Shown piece after piece: positions 30,869-41,050 of a stretch of 64,000 nucleotides of DNA. Where the stretch lies: NCBI RefSeq assembly GCF_000559085.1, contig NZ_JALN02000001.1, forward strand, positions 744,001 to 808,000, written 5' to 3'. How positions within the stretch are numbered: the stretch's first letter is position 1; each line of letters starts with the position of its first letter. This stretch comes from Mycolicibacterium aromaticivorans JS19b1 = JCM 16368. Its GTDB lineage: Bacteria > Actinomycetota > Actinomycetes > Mycobacteriales > Mycobacteriaceae. Position numbers and translations under genes: made by a program. Under the pieces are notes generated by a model that was not told the origin of the DNA, did no database searches, and worked only from the letters and a program-made list of their open reading frames with translations.

Positions 30869-31834
30869 GTGGCCAAGAGAACGTCACGCGACAGCTCGAG
30901 GACCAAATCGACCAACAAGTCCGCGACAAAGAAAAGCAAGACGCTCAAGCGTCGGGTGATCGCCGCCGGTGCGGCGCTGTGGCGACACGATCCCGAGACG
31001 GGCGAGCTGCACGTCGCAGTCATTCATCGGCCGCGCTACGACGACTGGTCGCTACCCAAAGGGAAAGTGGATCCGGGCGAAAACGAACCCATCGCCGCAG
31101 TACGCGAGATCTGGGAGGAAACCGGTCAGCGGTCTCAGCTGGGCCGGCGCCTGATCCAGACGCACTACCCGATCCCGCAGGGGACCAAGATCGTTCACTA
31201 CTGGACGGCGCGGGCGCTGGGCGGCGAATTCACGCCCAACGCCGAAGTCGACCTGATGGAGTGGCTGCCGGTCGCCGAGGCGGCGCAGCGCCTCACCTAC
31301 CCGCACGACCGGGAAGTGCTGAAGGCGTTCGCCAAACAACCCGCCGACACCACGACGGTCTTGATCGTCCGGCACGGAACCGCGGGCATCAAGTCCCGCT
31401 ACAAGGACGACGACCGCAGCCGGCCACTGGACAAGAATGGTCGGGCGCAAGCGGAATCGTTGGCCGGCCAGCTGATGGCATTCGGGGCCACCGACGTCTA
31501 CGCGGCCGACCGGGCTCGCTGCTTCCAGACAGTCGAACCGCTGGCGCAGGAACTCGGCGTGACGATCTCCGCCGAGACCAGCCTCACCGAAGAGGCGTAC
31601 GCCGCCGATCCCGACGCCGCGCACAATCGCATCATCAAGATCGCCGCGCAGGGCGGGACACCGGTCATCTGCACGCAGGGCAAGGTGATTCCCTACCTGC
31701 TGGCGTGGTGGCGCGGTACCGACAAGCCGGACAAATCGCGTAACCGCAAGGGCAGCACCTGGGTGCTGTCACTGACCGGCGACCAGGTCGTGGCCGCCGA
31801 CTACATCGACAGTCCACTGGCAACACGCCCCTGA
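30869..31834 (+). CDS. mutT1: Nudix hydrolase fused to histidine phosphatase (MutT1)
   Basis: A 321-residue two-domain protein. The Nudix box is at about 65-87 ([23 protein letters not shown] pattern), preceded by a basic Lys/Ser/Thr-rich N-tail of some 28 residues. From about residue 162 a phosphoglycerate-mutase-like histidine phosphatase domain begins with [10 protein letters not shown] (His169). MutT1 of mycobacteria turns 8-oxo-(d)GTP into the diphosphate and then monophosphate. GTG start with GGGAG upstream. Converges on hupB with a strong hairpin between. Confidence 0.94.
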   Translation: MAKRTSRDSSRTKSTNKSATKKSKTLKRRVIAAGAALWRHDPETGELHVAVIHRPRYDDWSLPKGKVDPGENEPIAAVREIWEETGQRSQLGRRLIQTHYPIPQGTKIVHYWTARALGGEFTPNAEVDLMEWLPVAEAAQRLTYPHDREVLKAFAKQPADTTTVLIVRHGTAGIKSRYKDDDRSRPLDKNGRAQAESLAGQLMAFGATDVYAADRARCFQTVEPLAQELGVTISAETSLTEEAYAADPDAAHNRIIKIAAQGGTPVICTQGKVIPYLLAWWRGTDKPDKSRNRKGSTWVLSLTGDQVVAADYIDSPLATRP

Positions 31835-31839
31835 CACGC

Positions 31840-31874
31840 GAATACGCCGCGGGCGTTGAGCCCGCGGCGTATTC
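31840..31874. terminator. Hairpin between mutT1 and hupB
   Basis: A perfect 15-bp stem, GAATACGCCGCGGGC / GCCCGCGGCGTATTC, with a 5-base loop lies between the two convergent genes, 6 bases after the mutT1 stop. There is no T-run on either side, which is common for mycobacterial terminators. It should serve both genes. Confidence 0.75.
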
Positions 31875-31886
31875 AACTTCAGCTAT

Positions 31887-32543
31887 TTAGCGACGGCCCT
31901 TTTTGGCCGGAGCCTTCTTGGCCGGAGCCTTCTTGGCCGGTGCAGCCTTCTTGGCGGGCGCGGCCTTCTTGGCCGGAGCCTTCTTGGCCGGTGCAGCCTT
32001 CTTGGCGGGCGCGGCCTTCTTGGCCGGAGCCTTCTTGGCCGGTGCAGCCTTCTTGGCGGGCGCGGCCTTCTTGGCCGGAACCTTCTTAGCGGGTGCAGCC
32101 TTCTTGGCGGGCGCGGCCTTCTTGGCCGGTGCAGCCTTCTTGGCCGGAGCCTTGGTAGCAGCCTTCTTCACGACCGCCTTGCGAACGGCCTTCTTGGCCG
32201 CCGCCTTCTTGACGGGTCCGCCGACGGCACCGCGCTTGACGGCGGGGCCCTCCGAAGGAAGCTTCTGTGAACCAGAGACGACGGCCTTGAACTGAGCGCC
32301 GGGACGGAAAGCGGGAACGGAAGTCGGCTTCACTTTGACGGTTTCGCCGGTGCGCGGGTTACGCGCCACACGAGCGGCACGACGCCGCTGCTCGAAAACG
32401 CCGAAGCCCGTGATGGTCACGCTGTCGCCCTTGTGCACCGCGCGCACAATGGTGTCGACGACGTTCTCCACCGCCAGGGTTGCCTGCCGACGATCTGAGC
32501 CCAATTTCTCCGTGAGTACGTCGATGAGCTCTGCTTTGTTCAT
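31887..32543 (-). CDS. hupB: DNA-binding protein HU with Lys/Ala/Pro-rich tail
   Basis: A 218-residue nucleoid protein. Residues 1-90 form the HU fold ([15 protein letters not shown] ... [21 protein letters not shown]). From about residue 110 to the end there is a histone-H1-like tail made of PAKKA units, typical of actinobacterial HupB and a target of acetylation and methylation in mycobacteria. The tail DNA is a 51-base tandem repeat, so its length may vary between strains. The 199 bases upstream hold the promoter. Confidence 0.97.
   Translation of the reverse strand: MNKAELIDVLTEKLGSDRRQATLAVENVVDTIVRAVHKGDSVTITGFGVFEQRRRAARVARNPRTGETVKVKPTSVPAFRPGAQFKAVVSGSQKLPSEGPAVKRGAVGGPVKKAAAKKAVRKAVVKKAATKAPAKKAAPAKKAAPAKKAAPAKKVPAKKAAPAKKAAPAKKAPAKKAAPAKKAAPAKKAPAKKAAPAKKAAPAKKAPAKKAPAKKGRR
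31921..32124 (-). repeat. hupB: 51-base tandem repeats coding the HupB tail
   Basis: Four consecutive 51-base units begin at 31921, 31972, 32023 and 32074. The first three are almost identical; the fourth has several substitutions. Each encodes 17 residues with three AKK groups. Flanking DNA continues the pattern in shorter, degenerate form. The near identity suggests recent unit duplication or homogenisation. Confidence 0.85.
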
Positions 32544-32742
32544 TCAATTCCTCCGAAGCCAGTGGTCCACTTTGGACCGACTGCAGAACACGGTAAACCC
32601 AAGAGCTGCAGATTTCCAAGAGCCACGCCCAATTTCAGGCATTACTTAGGAGGATTTCAGCAATCCGCTTGCCGCCCTAGGGCGGTGATTTCAGGTCGTC
32701 CGAACCCCCTTTTTGGCGCGGGATTTCGGCGTTCCGCGTCGT

Positions 32743-33339
32743 TCAGGACGGTGTCGTAATGCGCGGCTTCCAACTCGGACGGGACTCCTCGAAGGCTGCG
32801 ATCTGATCGCGTTTCCGCAGCGTAAGGCCGATATCGTCAAGACCTTCCAGCAGTCTCCACGCCGTGTAATCGTCAATCGTGAACGGCACCACTGCTGTTC
32901 CCGCGGTGATATTTCGATCTTGAAGATTCACAGTCAGTTCCAGCCCAGGATTCTGCTCGATGAGCTTCCACAAAAGTTCAACATCATCTTGAGCGACTTC
33001 GGCCGCCAGCAGCCCAGCCTTGCCGGCGTTGCCGCGAAAGATGTCGGCGAAACGGGATGAGATGACGACCCGGAAGCCGAAGTCCATCAGCGCCCAGACC
33101 GCATGCTCACGCGACGAGCCGGTGCCGAAGTCCGGTCCGGCCACCAGAACCGAACCCCGGTCGAAGGGGCTCAGATTCAGAACGAATGAGGGATCGTTGC
33201 GCCACGCGGCGAACAAACCATCCTCGAAACCCGTTCTGGTTACCCGCTTCAAATACACCGCCGGAATGATCTGGTCGGTGTCGACATTGGATCGTCGCAG
33301 CGGAACACCGATGCCGGTGTGGGTGTGAAATGCATCCAT
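32743..33339 (-). CDS. leuD: 3-isopropylmalate dehydratase small subunit
   Basis: A 198-residue swivelling domain of isopropylmalate isomerase, forming the active enzyme with LeuC in leucine synthesis. [31 protein letters not shown] and [17 protein letters not shown] are diagnostic. The ATG at 33339 is preceded by AAGGAGAACACG. It lies 19 bases after leuC on the same strand. The 199-base gap downstream, to hupB, contains a 14-base palindrome CCGCCCTAGGGCGG at 32672-32685 of unknown role. Confidence 0.97.
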   Translation of the reverse strand: MDAFHTHTGIGVPLRRSNVDTDQIIPAVYLKRVTRTGFEDGLFAAWRNDPSFVLNLSPFDRGSVLVAGPDFGTGSSREHAVWALMDFGFRVVISSRFADIFRGNAGKAGLLAAEVAQDDVELLWKLIEQNPGLELTVNLQDRNITAGTAVVPFTIDDYTAWRLLEGLDDIGLTLRKRDQIAAFEESRPSWKPRITTPS

Positions 33340-33358
33340 CGTGTTCTCCTTAGCAGGT

Positions 33359-34792
33359 CTATTTGTCGAGATCGGCAGGCGAGGACAGCGTTCCGCGCAC
33401 TGCGGTCGCAGCCGCGACCGCGGGCGAAACGAGATGTGTCCGCCCGCCCTTGCCCTGCCGGCCTTCGAAATTCCGGTTGGACGTCGACGCACAACGCTCC
33501 CCCGGCGCCAGCTGATCGGGGTTCATGCCCAGGCACATCGAGCAGCCCGCCTGGCGCCAATCGGCACCGGCGGCGGTGAAGATCTCGCCCAGCCCTTCAC
33601 TTTCGGCCTGGGCGCGCACCCGCATCGACCCCGGCACGATCAGCATGCGCACCCCGTCGGCGACCTTGCGGCCACGCAGCACGTCGGCCACCACCCGCAG
33701 ATCCTCGATGCGCCCGTTCGTGCACGACCCGACGAAGACGGCGTCGACGGCCACCTCACGCATCGGCATGCCCGCCCGAAGGTCCATGTATGCCAACGCC
33801 TTCTCGGCGGCCTGCCGCTCGCCATCGCTGGTCATCAATTCGGGATCGGGTACCGAGTCGGCTAGCGGAACACCCTGGCCGGGGTTCGTGCCCCACGTGA
33901 CGAAGGGGCTCAGCGTCGCTGCGTCGATGTAGACCTCGGTGTCGAATTCGGCGCCCTCGTCGGTCTTCAGCGCCTCCCACGCGGTGACGGCGGCATCCCA
34001 GTCCGCACCGGTCGGCGCGTAAGGACGGCCCCGCAGAAACTCATAGGTCGTCTCATCCGGTGCCACCAATCCGGCACGGGCACCGGCCTCGATGCTCATG
34101 TTGCAGATCGTCATCCGGCTTTCCATCGACAGCGATTCGATGGTGCTGCCGCGATATTCGATGACATAACCCTGACCGCCGCCGGTTCCGATCTTGGCGA
34201 TCACGGCCAGGATGATGTCCTTGGCGCTCACGCCCTGTGGCAGTGCCCCGTCGACGTTGACCGCCATCGTCTTGAACGGACGCAGCGGAAGTGTCTGGGT
34301 GGCAAGCACATGCTCGACTTCGGACGTGCCGATCCCCATCGCGATCGCGCCGAACGCACCGTGGGTGGAGGTGTGGCTGTCCCCGCACACGATCGTCATG
34401 CCGGGCTGGGTCAGTCCCAGCTGGGGCCCCATCACGTGAACGATGCCCTGCTCGGCGTCGCCCATCGGATGCAGCCGCACCCCGAATTCGGCGCAGTTGT
34501 GGCGCAGCGTCTCGACTTGGGTCCGAGAGATCGGGTCGGCGATCGGCTTGTCGATGTCGACCGTCGGAACGTTGTGGTCCTCGGTGGCGATCGTGAGATC
34601 CGGCCGGTGCACCGGACGGCCGGCGAGCCGCAGTCCGTCGAAAGCCTGCGGGCTGGTCACCTCGTGGATGAGATGGAGATCGATGTAGATCAGGTCGGGT
34701 TCACGTGATGAGCCGGTGCCGGTTCCGGCGACCACCACGTGGTCGTCCCACACCTTCTCGGGCAGTGTCCTGGGCTTGTCGGACTGAGCCAT
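33359..34792 (-). CDS. leuC: 3-isopropylmalate dehydratase large subunit
   Basis: A 477-residue aconitase-type enzyme with a [4Fe-4S] cluster. The cluster cysteines are in [14 protein letters not shown] and [11 protein letters not shown]. It isomerises 2- to 3-isopropylmalate together with LeuD. It is divergent from an IclR-type regulator over only 75 bases, the arrangement in which LtbR/NdgR-type regulators control leuCD in Corynebacterium and Streptomyces. Confidence 0.97.
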   Translation of the reverse strand: MAQSDKPRTLPEKVWDDHVVVAGTGTGSSREPDLIYIDLHLIHEVTSPQAFDGLRLAGRPVHRPDLTIATEDHNVPTVDIDKPIADPISRTQVETLRHNCAEFGVRLHPMGDAEQGIVHVMGPQLGLTQPGMTIVCGDSHTSTHGAFGAIAMGIGTSEVEHVLATQTLPLRPFKTMAVNVDGALPQGVSAKDIILAVIAKIGTGGGQGYVIEYRGSTIESLSMESRMTICNMSIEAGARAGLVAPDETTYEFLRGRPYAPTGADWDAAVTAWEALKTDEGAEFDTEVYIDAATLSPFVTWGTNPGQGVPLADSVPDPELMTSDGERQAAEKALAYMDLRAGMPMREVAVDAVFVGSCTNGRIEDLRVVADVLRGRKVADGVRMLIVPGSMRVRAQAESEGLGEIFTAAGADWRQAGCSMCLGMNPDQLAPGERCASTSNRNFEGRQGKGGRTHLVSPAVAAATAVRGTLSSPADLDK

Positions 34793-34855
34793 GGGTTCTC
34801 ACTTCACTTCTCGATTCCCGCGACGCGAGAGTGGCTATCTCACATTTCGGGACGC

Positions 34856-34873
34856 TAGTATCTCTCTATGAGA
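34856..34873 (+). promoter_or_regulatory. Leaderless -10 box and overlapping dyad of the iclR-type gene
   Basis: TAGTAT (34856-34861) lies 6 bases before the ATG at 34868, so the transcript probably starts at the start codon. The dyad TCTC-TAT-GAGA (34863-34873) straddles that codon. A second GAGA-N7-TCTC dyad is upstream at the leuC side. Either could be the regulator's binding site. Confidence 0.45.
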
Positions 34874-35569
34874 CAGGATAGCGGCATCGGCGTGCTCGAC
34901 AAAGCCGTGGGCGTACTGCACTCAATCGCCGAGTCCCCCTGCGGGTTGGCCGAACTCTGTGAACGCACCGGCCTGCCCCGCGCGACCGCACACCGGTTGG
35001 CCGCCGGCCTCGAAGTGCACCGCTTACTGGCCCGCGACAGTGCAGGACGATGGCGACTCGGACCGGCCATCTCCGAATTGGCGGCCCACGTCAACGATCC
35101 CTTGCTTGCCGCGGGCGCCACGGTATTGCCGCGGCTGCGGGAGATCACCGGCGAGAGCGTTCAGCTCTACCGCCGCGAGGGCACCACTCGAATCTGCGTC
35201 GCAGCACTGGAACCCCCTGCCGGGCTGCGCGATACCGTGCCCGTCGGGGCGCGCTTGCCCATGACGGCTGGATCGGGCGCGAAGGTTCTGCTGGCCTTCA
35301 GCGACACCACCACCCAGCAGGCCGTCCTCCCGACGGCGAAATTCACCGAACGCACCCTCGCCGAGGTCCGCCGCCGCGGCTGGGCGCAGAGCGCAGCCGA
35401 ACGCGAGCCCGGGGTGGCCAGTGTCTCGGCGCCGGTACGGGATCGCACCGGCGCGGTGGTGGCAGCGGTGTCGGTGTCGGGTCCGATCGACCGGATGGGC
35501 CGCAGGCCCGGCGCGCGTTGGGCGGCCGATCTATTGGCCGCTGCCGACGCACTCACCCGCCGACTGTGA
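34868..35569 (+). CDS. IclR-family regulator, LtbR/NdgR-like
   Basis: A 233-residue IclR regulator: winged helix at about residues 1-70 (SIAESPCGLAELCERTGLPRATAHRLAAGLE), effector domain from about 75. Divergent position next to leuCD matches the branched-chain amino acid regulators LtbR (Corynebacterium) and NdgR (Streptomyces), and Rv2989 of M. tuberculosis. It probably controls leuCD and itself. The start ATG is likely at the first transcribed base. Confidence 0.9.
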   Translation: MRQDSGIGVLDKAVGVLHSIAESPCGLAELCERTGLPRATAHRLAAGLEVHRLLARDSAGRWRLGPAISELAAHVNDPLLAAGATVLPRLREITGESVQLYRREGTTRICVAALEPPAGLRDTVPVGARLPMTAGSGAKVLLAFSDTTTQQAVLPTAKFTERTLAEVRRRGWAQSAAEREPGVASVSAPVRDRTGAVVAAVSVSGPIDRMGRRPGARWAADLLAAADALTRRL

Positions 35570-35611
35570 TCCCCGCGACAGCCGTGCGGCAGAGCCTGAC
35601 AAACTGACGCC

Positions 35612-36109
35612 ATGGGAACCAATCAACGCAACCAGATCGTCATGTCGGACGCCGAGGTCGCCGACTTCGTCGCACGCAGTCGCACCGGCACCATGGCGAC
35701 CATCGGCCCCGACGGCCAGCCGCATCTCGTGGCCATGTGGTACGGCGTCCTCGACGGCGAGATCTGGGTCGAGACGAAAGCCAAGTCACAGAAGGCCGTC
35801 AACCTGCGTCGCGACCCGCGGGTGAGCTTCCTCATCGAGGACGGCGACACCTACGACACGCTGCGCGGGGTCTCCTTCGAAGGTGTCGCCGAGATCGTCG
35901 AGGACCCCGACACCATCTTCAAAGTCGGCATCAGCGTGTGGGAGCGCTACAACGGGCCCTACACCGACGATCTCAAGCCGGCCGTCGACATGATGATGAA
36001 CAAGCGTGTGGCGGTGCGCATTGTGGCCAAGCGCACCCGCTCCTGGGATCACGGCAAGCTCGGCTTGCCCCCGATGCCGTTGGCCGGCTCCACCGCACCA
36101 ACCGAATAG
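35612..36109 (+). CDS. PPOX-class / F420-dependent flavin-fold reductase
   Basis: A 165-residue split-beta-barrel protein of the pyridoxamine-oxidase-like FDOR family. ARSRTGTMATIGPDGQPHLVAMWY and KAVNLRRDPRVSFLIEDGDTYDTLRGVSFEG are typical of the F420H2-dependent FDOR-B branch (Rv2991 type). The physiological substrate is unknown. It is followed by a strong terminator. Confidence 0.87.
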   Translation: MGTNQRNQIVMSDAEVADFVARSRTGTMATIGPDGQPHLVAMWYGVLDGEIWVETKAKSQKAVNLRRDPRVSFLIEDGDTYDTLRGVSFEGVAEIVEDPDTIFKVGISVWERYNGPYTDDLKPAVDMMMNKRVAVRIVAKRTRSWDHGKLGLPPMPLAGSTAPTE

Positions 36110-36125
36110 GAGGCTCGAAACGACG

Positions 36126-36152
36126 AATCGCCCGGTCGATGACCGGGCGATT
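36126..36152. terminator. Terminator between the FDOR gene and tRNA-Glu
   Basis: A perfect 12-bp stem, AATCGCCCGGTC / GACCGGGCGATT, with a 3-base loop lies 16 bases after the FDOR stop. It also sits 5 bases beyond the 3' end of the minus-strand tRNA-Glu, so it can end transcription from both directions. Confidence 0.75.
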
Positions 36153-36157
36153 TGATT

Positions 36158-36233
36158 TGGTAGCCCCGATGGGATTCGAACCCACGCTACCGCCGTGAGA
36201 GGGCGGCGTCCTAGGCCGCTAGACGACGGGGCC
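36158..36233 (-). tRNA. tRNA-Glu (anticodon CTC)
   Basis: The cloverleaf folds well: acceptor GGCCCCG with CGGGGCT, D arm with CTAGCGGCCTAG, anticodon arm CGCCGCC-CTCTCAC-GGCGGTAG, and TPsiC loop GGTTCGAATCC. The anticodon is CTC. The 73-nt body ends at 36161 and a CCA is genomically encoded at 36158-36160. It lies 75 bases from tRNA-Gln on the same strand, so the two are probably cotranscribed. Confidence 0.96.
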
Positions 36234-36308
36234 AGAACCAAATCCGTGGCGCGCCGCGTGGCGCACCGGGTTGCCAGCATAGCCCAGAGGGCGTTGCCGA
36301 CATAATTG

Positions 36309-36380
36309 CTGGGGTACCAGGACTCGAACCTAGAATGAGGGAATCAGAATCCCTAGTGTTGCCAATTACACCATACCCCA
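36309..36380 (-). tRNA. tRNA-Gln (anticodon CTG)
   Basis: A 72-nt cloverleaf: acceptor TGGGGTA with TACCCCA, D loop TAATTGGCAACA, anticodon loop TTCTGAT (CTG) closed by GGGA/TCCC, TPsiC loop GGTTCGAGTCC. The 3' CCA is not encoded (the DNA continues GCA after the discriminator). It is encoded between gltX and tRNA-Glu; a GltX-type enzyme charges both tRNAs in bacteria with the amidotransferase route. Confidence 0.96.
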
Positions 36381-36483
36381 TCAACGGCCTATAACCGCTG
36401 GTCAAGCAGCCTTTTCCTGGTTTCCCAGGGGGTGAGGGCCGCTCCGCCGTGGTTGCGGGCCGACGAGCAGACTATCAAAGATT

Positions 36484-37977
36484 TTACCCGTCTTTTTCCG
36501 GCCCCCCGGCCCGCTCGTGCGCTTCGCGCAGTCGCTGCAGGCTGCGGTCGCGACCGAGCAGCTCCAGCGACTCGAACAGCGGCGGGCTGATCGTGGATCC
36601 GGTCACCGCCACCCGGATCGGGCCGAACGCCTTGCGGGGCTTGAGCTCGAGGTTCTCCAGCAGCGCCGCCTTCAGCGCCTCCTCGATGGCCGGCGTCGTC
36701 CACTCGGCCACCGCGTCGAGCGCAGTGATCGCCGCGGTCAGCACCGGCGCGGCATCGGGGCCGAGCTCCTTGGCGGCAGCCTTGGGGTCCAGCTCGTAAG
36801 CGGCGTCGTCGAAGAACTTCAGCAGCGACCACGCGTCGGAGAGCACCACGATGCGGGTCTGCACCAGCTGCGCGGCGGTGGCGAAACCCGTTTCGTCCAG
36901 CCCGGTGTCGTGGCCGTGCGCCTCGAAGTAGGCCCGTAACCGCGCGGCGAACTCTGCCTCGTCCAGACGGCGAATGTGCTCGGCGTTGATCGCGTCGGCC
37001 TTCTTCTGGTCGAAGCGCGCCGGGTTGGAGTTGACGTCCACGACGTCGAAGGCTGCGACCATCTCCTCAAGGGTGAAGATGTCCCGGTCCTGGGCGATCC
37101 CCCAGCCCAGTAGCGCCAGATAGTTCAGCAGCCCCTCGGGGAGGAATCCCCGATCGCGGTGCAGGAAAAGGTTGGACTCCGGGTCGCGCTTGGACAGCTT
37201 CTTGGTGCCCTCCCCCAACACCGGTGGCAGGTGCGCGAATTCGGGCACCCGCTCGGCCACCCCGATACGAATGAGCGCCTGGTACAGCGCGATCTGACGC
37301 GGCGTTGAGGGCAGCAGGTCCTCGCCGCGCAGCACGTGGGTGATCTTCATCAGTGCGTCGTCGACCGGATTGACCAAGGTGTACAACGGTTCTCCCGTCG
37401 CCCGGGTCAGGGCGAAGTCGGGAACCGTGCCGGCGGCGAACGTCGTCGTGCCGCGGACCAGGTCGTGCCAGCTGATGTCGGCGTCGGGCATCCGCAGCCG
37501 CATGACCGCGTTGCGCCCCTCGGCAGCGAAGGCGGCGCGCTGCTCGTCGGTCAGGTCGCGGTCGTAATTGTCATAGCCCAGTTTGGGATTGCGCCCCGCC
37601 GCCACATGTCGGGCCTCGACCTCCTCCGGCGTGGAGTAGGCCAGGTAGGCCTCCCCGGAGTCAAGCAGGCGCGCCAGCACATCGCGGTACAGGTCGGTAC
37701 GTTGCGATTGCCGGTACGGCTCGTGAGGCCCGCCGACCTCCGGGCCCTCGTCCCAGTCCAGACCCAGCCACCGCAATGCTTCAAGCAATGCCGCATAGCT
37801 TTCCTCGGAATCACGCGCGGCGTCGGTGTCCTCGATCCGGAACACGAACGTGCCTCCGGTATGGCGGGCGTAGGCCCAGTTGAACAGTGCGGTGCGGACC
37901 ATCCCGACATGCGGAATTCCGGTCGGCGACGGGCAAAACCGCACGCGCACCGTGTCGTTGGCGGCCGCGGTCATCAA
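36484..37977 (-). CDS. gltX: Glutamyl-tRNA synthetase
   Basis: A 497-residue class I synthetase. The HIGH-type motif is HVGM at residues 23-26 ([20 protein letters not shown]) and the KMSKS-type motif KKLSKRD. In mycobacteria, which use GatCAB, it is non-discriminating and also loads Glu onto tRNA-Gln, whose gene follows about 100 bases downstream. It overlaps the preceding FAH gene by 4 bases. Confidence 0.97.
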   Translation of the reverse strand: MMTAAANDTVRVRFCPSPTGIPHVGMVRTALFNWAYARHTGGTFVFRIEDTDAARDSEESYAALLEALRWLGLDWDEGPEVGGPHEPYRQSQRTDLYRDVLARLLDSGEAYLAYSTPEEVEARHVAAGRNPKLGYDNYDRDLTDEQRAAFAAEGRNAVMRLRMPDADISWHDLVRGTTTFAAGTVPDFALTRATGEPLYTLVNPVDDALMKITHVLRGEDLLPSTPRQIALYQALIRIGVAERVPEFAHLPPVLGEGTKKLSKRDPESNLFLHRDRGFLPEGLLNYLALLGWGIAQDRDIFTLEEMVAAFDVVDVNSNPARFDQKKADAINAEHIRRLDEAEFAARLRAYFEAHGHDTGLDETGFATAAQLVQTRIVVLSDAWSLLKFFDDAAYELDPKAAAKELGPDAAPVLTAAITALDAVAEWTTPAIEEALKAALLENLELKPRKAFGPIRVAVTGSTISPPLFESLELLGRDRSLQRLREAHERAGGPEKDG

Positions 37978-38750
37978 TTGCCCTTTCGGATCACGGGATT
38001 GGACAACGTTCCGATGCCCTCGACGCTGATGCTGACGGTGTCGCCGTTCTCGATCGGCCCGACGCCTTCGGGAGTGCCGGTGAGAATGAGATCACCGGGC
38101 AGCAACGTCATCACCGCCGAGATCCACTCGATGATGGCGCCGATGTCGTGGATCATCATCGAGGTTCGACTCAGCTGGCGCACCTCGCCGTTGACCTCGG
38201 TGCGGATCTCCAGATCGGAAGGGTCCAGGTCGGTGACGATCCACGGGCCGACGGGACAGAACGTATCGTGGCCTTTAGCGCGCATCCACTGGCCGTCCGC
38301 TTTCTGCTGATCGCGGGCGGACACGTCATTGGCGATGGTGTAGCCGAGGATGTTCTCCGCGGCACGGGCGGCGGGGACGTCCTTACAGGGCCTGCCGATC
38401 ACCACGGCGAGTTCGCCCTCATGGTGTACCGGTGAAGCATTGGCAGGCAACTGAATTGGCACACCGGGGCCGATGATCGCGGTGTTGGGCTTGAGGAAGA
38501 TCACCGGGTCCTCCGGCGCTTCACCGCCCATCTCCGCGATGTGCGCCGCGTAGTTCTTTCCCATGCACACCACCTTGCTGGCAAGGATCGGTGCCAGCAG
38601 GCGCACATCGGCGAGCGGCCAGGTCCGGCCGGTGAACGTCGGCGTACCGAACGGATGTTCGGCGATTTCACGAACGATTTCGCTCCCACGGTCCCCTTCG
38701 ATACTGACGAAGGCGACCCCATCGGGGCTGGCAATTCGACCCAGGCGCAT
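37974..38750 (-). CDS. Fumarylacetoacetate hydrolase family protein
   Basis: A 258-residue FAH-fold enzyme. The metal-binding and catalytic residues are seen in [17 protein letters not shown] and [14 protein letters not shown], and [16 protein letters not shown] is the C-terminal motif. Members hydrolyse or hydrate acylpyruvates and other catechol-pathway products; the substrate here is unknown. Corresponds to Rv2993c. Coupled to gltX by ATGA-type overlap. Confidence 0.9.
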   Translation of the reverse strand: MRLGRIASPDGVAFVSIEGDRGSEIVREIAEHPFGTPTFTGRTWPLADVRLLAPILASKVVCMGKNYAAHIAEMGGEAPEDPVIFLKPNTAIIGPGVPIQLPANASPVHHEGELAVVIGRPCKDVPAARAAENILGYTIANDVSARDQQKADGQWMRAKGHDTFCPVGPWIVTDLDPSDLEIRTEVNGEVRQLSRTSMMIHDIGAIIEWISAVMTLLPGDLILTGTPEGVGPIENGDTVSISVEGIGTLSNPVIRKGN

Positions 38751-38855
38751 GTCAACAGCCTAGTGCTCGGGTCATCGGCTCCCGATACGACCCGGATGTC
38801 TCATATTTTGAGAATCAGATTCAGCATTGTGGGACACGGATGGAATCATGGACGC

Positions 38856-40043
38856 ATGGCCGTCGACGCGATCAGCACCGTGCGGCGATGGATGATGCTC
38901 GTGATCGCGCTGTTCGCAACGCTGTCCGCCAACGTCTTCATCAACGGGGCCGCATTCCTCATTCCGACCCTGCACACCACGATGGGCCTCGACCTGGCCA
39001 AATCCGGTCTGGTGTCGGCGATGCCGAGCTTCGGCATGGTCGTCACCCTGATCGCCTGGGGCTATGTGGTGGACCGGGTCGGTGAGCGTTTCGTGTTGTC
39101 GGTCGGCTCCGCGCTGACCGCCGCCGCGGCGCTCGCAGCGGCCACAGCCCACTCCTTGTTCGTGGTGGGCGTCTTCCTGTTCCTGGGCGGAATGGCGGCC
39201 GCGAGCAGCAATTCGGCCAGTGGACGGTTGGTGGTCGGGTGGTTTCCGCCACATCAGCGCGGACTGGTGATGGGCATCCGCCAGACCGCTCAGCCGCTCG
39301 GAGTGGCGTTCGGTGCGTTGGTGATTCCCCGGCTCGCCCAATCTCACGGCGTTGGTGTCGCGCTGCTGTTCCCGGCGATCGTGTGCGGTGTGGCAGCGGT
39401 GGTGTGCGCTGTCGCGGTGGCCGATCCACCACGGCCCCCGCGCGCCGAGGCTCCGGCCGAGCACCTGGCCAACCCCTATCGCGGCTCGGCGCTGCTGTGG
39501 CGCATCCACGCCGTGTCGGTGCTGCTCGTGGTGCCGCAGTGCGTGGTGTGGACATTCACCCTGGTGTGGCTGATCACCGACCGCGGCTGGTCCGCGCAAG
39601 CCGCCGGCCTGATGGTGATGTTCGCGCAGATCCTGGGAGCGCTGGGACGCATCGCCGCCGGACGCTGGTCGGACCGGTTGGGTCTGCGGCTACGGCCGAT
39701 TCGCACGATCGCGTTGGCCGCGGCGGCGTCGATGTTCCTGTTGGCGCTCACCGACGCGCTGCACTCACCGCTGAGCATCGCGGTGATGGTCGCGGCGTCG
39801 GTGATCACGGTGAGCGACAACGGATTGGCGTTCACCGCGATCGCCGAGATCACCGGGCCGTTCTGGAGCGGCCGGGCGTTGGGCGCGCAGAACACCAGCC
39901 AACTGCTGACCACCGGTATCGCTCCGCCGCTGTTCGGCGCGCTGATCGGCGTGCTGGGTTACCCGGTGGCCTTCGCCGTGTGCGCGCTGTTCCCGCTCGT
40001 CGCGTTCCCGCTGGTCCCGACGGACCCGCCGCGTCGAGACTAG
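38856..40043 (+). CDS. Major facilitator superfamily transporter
   Basis: A 395-residue membrane protein with about 12 spans. The cytoplasmic loop between helices 2 and 3 reads [13 protein letters not shown], and the second half has the matching [13 protein letters not shown]. Corresponds in position to Rv2994. The substrate is unknown; drug or metabolite efflux are both possible. The stop codon overlaps the stop of convergent leuB (shared CTAG), so transcripts from the two genes overlap. Confidence 0.88.
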   Translation: MAVDAISTVRRWMMLVIALFATLSANVFINGAAFLIPTLHTTMGLDLAKSGLVSAMPSFGMVVTLIAWGYVVDRVGERFVLSVGSALTAAAALAAATAHSLFVVGVFLFLGGMAAASSNSASGRLVVGWFPPHQRGLVMGIRQTAQPLGVAFGALVIPRLAQSHGVGVALLFPAIVCGVAAVVCAVAVADPPRPPRAEAPAEHLANPYRGSALLWRIHAVSVLLVVPQCVVWTFTLVWLITDRGWSAQAAGLMVMFAQILGALGRIAAGRWSDRLGLRLRPIRTIALAAAASMFLLALTDALHSPLSIAVMVAASVITVSDNGLAFTAIAEITGPFWSGRALGAQNTSQLLTTGIAPPLFGALIGVLGYPVAFAVCALFPLVAFPLVPTDPPRRD

Positions 40044-41050
40044 AGCGCCGCGCGGATCCGCTCGCCGACCTCGCGGGTGGACAACGTCGCATCGCCGCGG
40101 GTGGCCAGATGACTGGCGACGGCCTTGTCGACCCGGGCCGCCGCGGCGTCCTCGCCGACGTGACTGAGCAGCAGCGCCACCGACATAACCGCAGCCGTCG
40201 GATCCGCGATGCCCTGACCTGCGATGTCGGGCGCACTGCCGTGAACCGGTTCGAACATCGACGGATTCGTCCGCGTCGCATCGATGTTTCCGCTTGCGGC
40301 CAGGCCGATTCCACCGCAGACGGCGGCCGATAGATCGGTGATGATGTCGCCGAAGAGGTTGTCGGTGACGATGACGTCGAACCGCCCCGGATCGGTGACC
40401 ATGTGGATGGTGGCAGCGTCGATGTGCTGATACGCGACATCCACATCGGGGAATTCGGCGCCGACCTCGGCGACGACCCGCGACCACAGGCTGCCCGCGA
40501 ACGTCAGTACGTTCGTCTTGTGCACCAATGTCAGGTGCTTGCGCCGGGACTGCGCGCGGGCGAACGCATCACGCACCACGCGCTCGACGCCGAACGCGGT
40601 GTTCACGCTGACTTCGGTGGCCACCTCGTGCGGGGTTCCGACGCGCAGCGCGCCGCCGTTGCCGGTGTACGGGCCCTCGGTGCCTTCGCGCACCACGACG
40701 AAATCGATACCGGTCACCCCGGACAGCGGACTGTCCACACCCGGATACAGCCGACCCGGTCGCAGGTTGACGTGGTGGTCCAGCGCAAACCGCAGTTTGA
40801 GCAGCAGCCCACGTTCCAGCACCCCGCTGGGGACCGACGGGTCGCCGATGGCGCCGAGCAGGATGGCGTCGTAGCCGCGCAGTTCCTCGATGGTGTCTTC
40901 GGTGAGCAGCTCACCGCTGGCGTGATAGCGACGCGCACCGAGGTCGTATTCGGTCTTCTCCACACCGGGCAGCACCACATCGAGCACCTGCAGCGCTTCG
41001 CCGATCACCTCCGGGCCGATACCGTCGCCCGCGATCACCGCCAGTTTCAT
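40040..41050 (-). CDS. leuB: 3-isopropylmalate dehydrogenase
   Basis: A 336-residue decarboxylating dehydrogenase for the third step of leucine synthesis. [16 protein letters not shown] is the N-terminal signature, and [39 protein letters not shown] carries substrate and metal-binding residues. Its ATG overlaps the serA stop as ATGA, coupling serine and leucine synthesis genes in one transcript. Confidence 0.97.
   Translation of the reverse strand: MKLAVIAGDGIGPEVIGEALQVLDVVLPGVEKTEYDLGARRYHASGELLTEDTIEELRGYDAILLGAIGDPSVPSGVLERGLLLKLRFALDHHVNLRPGRLYPGVDSPLSGVTGIDFVVVREGTEGPYTGNGGALRVGTPHEVATEVSVNTAFGVERVVRDAFARAQSRRKHLTLVHKTNVLTFAGSLWSRVVAEVGAEFPDVDVAYQHIDAATIHMVTDPGRFDVIVTDNLFGDIITDLSAAVCGGIGLAASGNIDATRTNPSMFEPVHGSAPDIAGQGIADPTAAVMSVALLLSHVGEDAAAARVDKAVASHLATRGDATLSTREVGERIRAAL

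Noticed and set aside
31903..32295. Repeats that might be a CRISPR array, or a Gly/Ala/Phe-rich plus-strand protein
   Set aside because: The repeats have no spacers and encode the HupB tail on the other strand; the plus-strand frame is its mirror.
32672..32685. CCGCCCTAGGGCGG palindrome as a terminator or operator
   Set aside because: As a hairpin it has almost no loop and no T-run, and no regulator with this site is known to me. Left as a remark under leuD.
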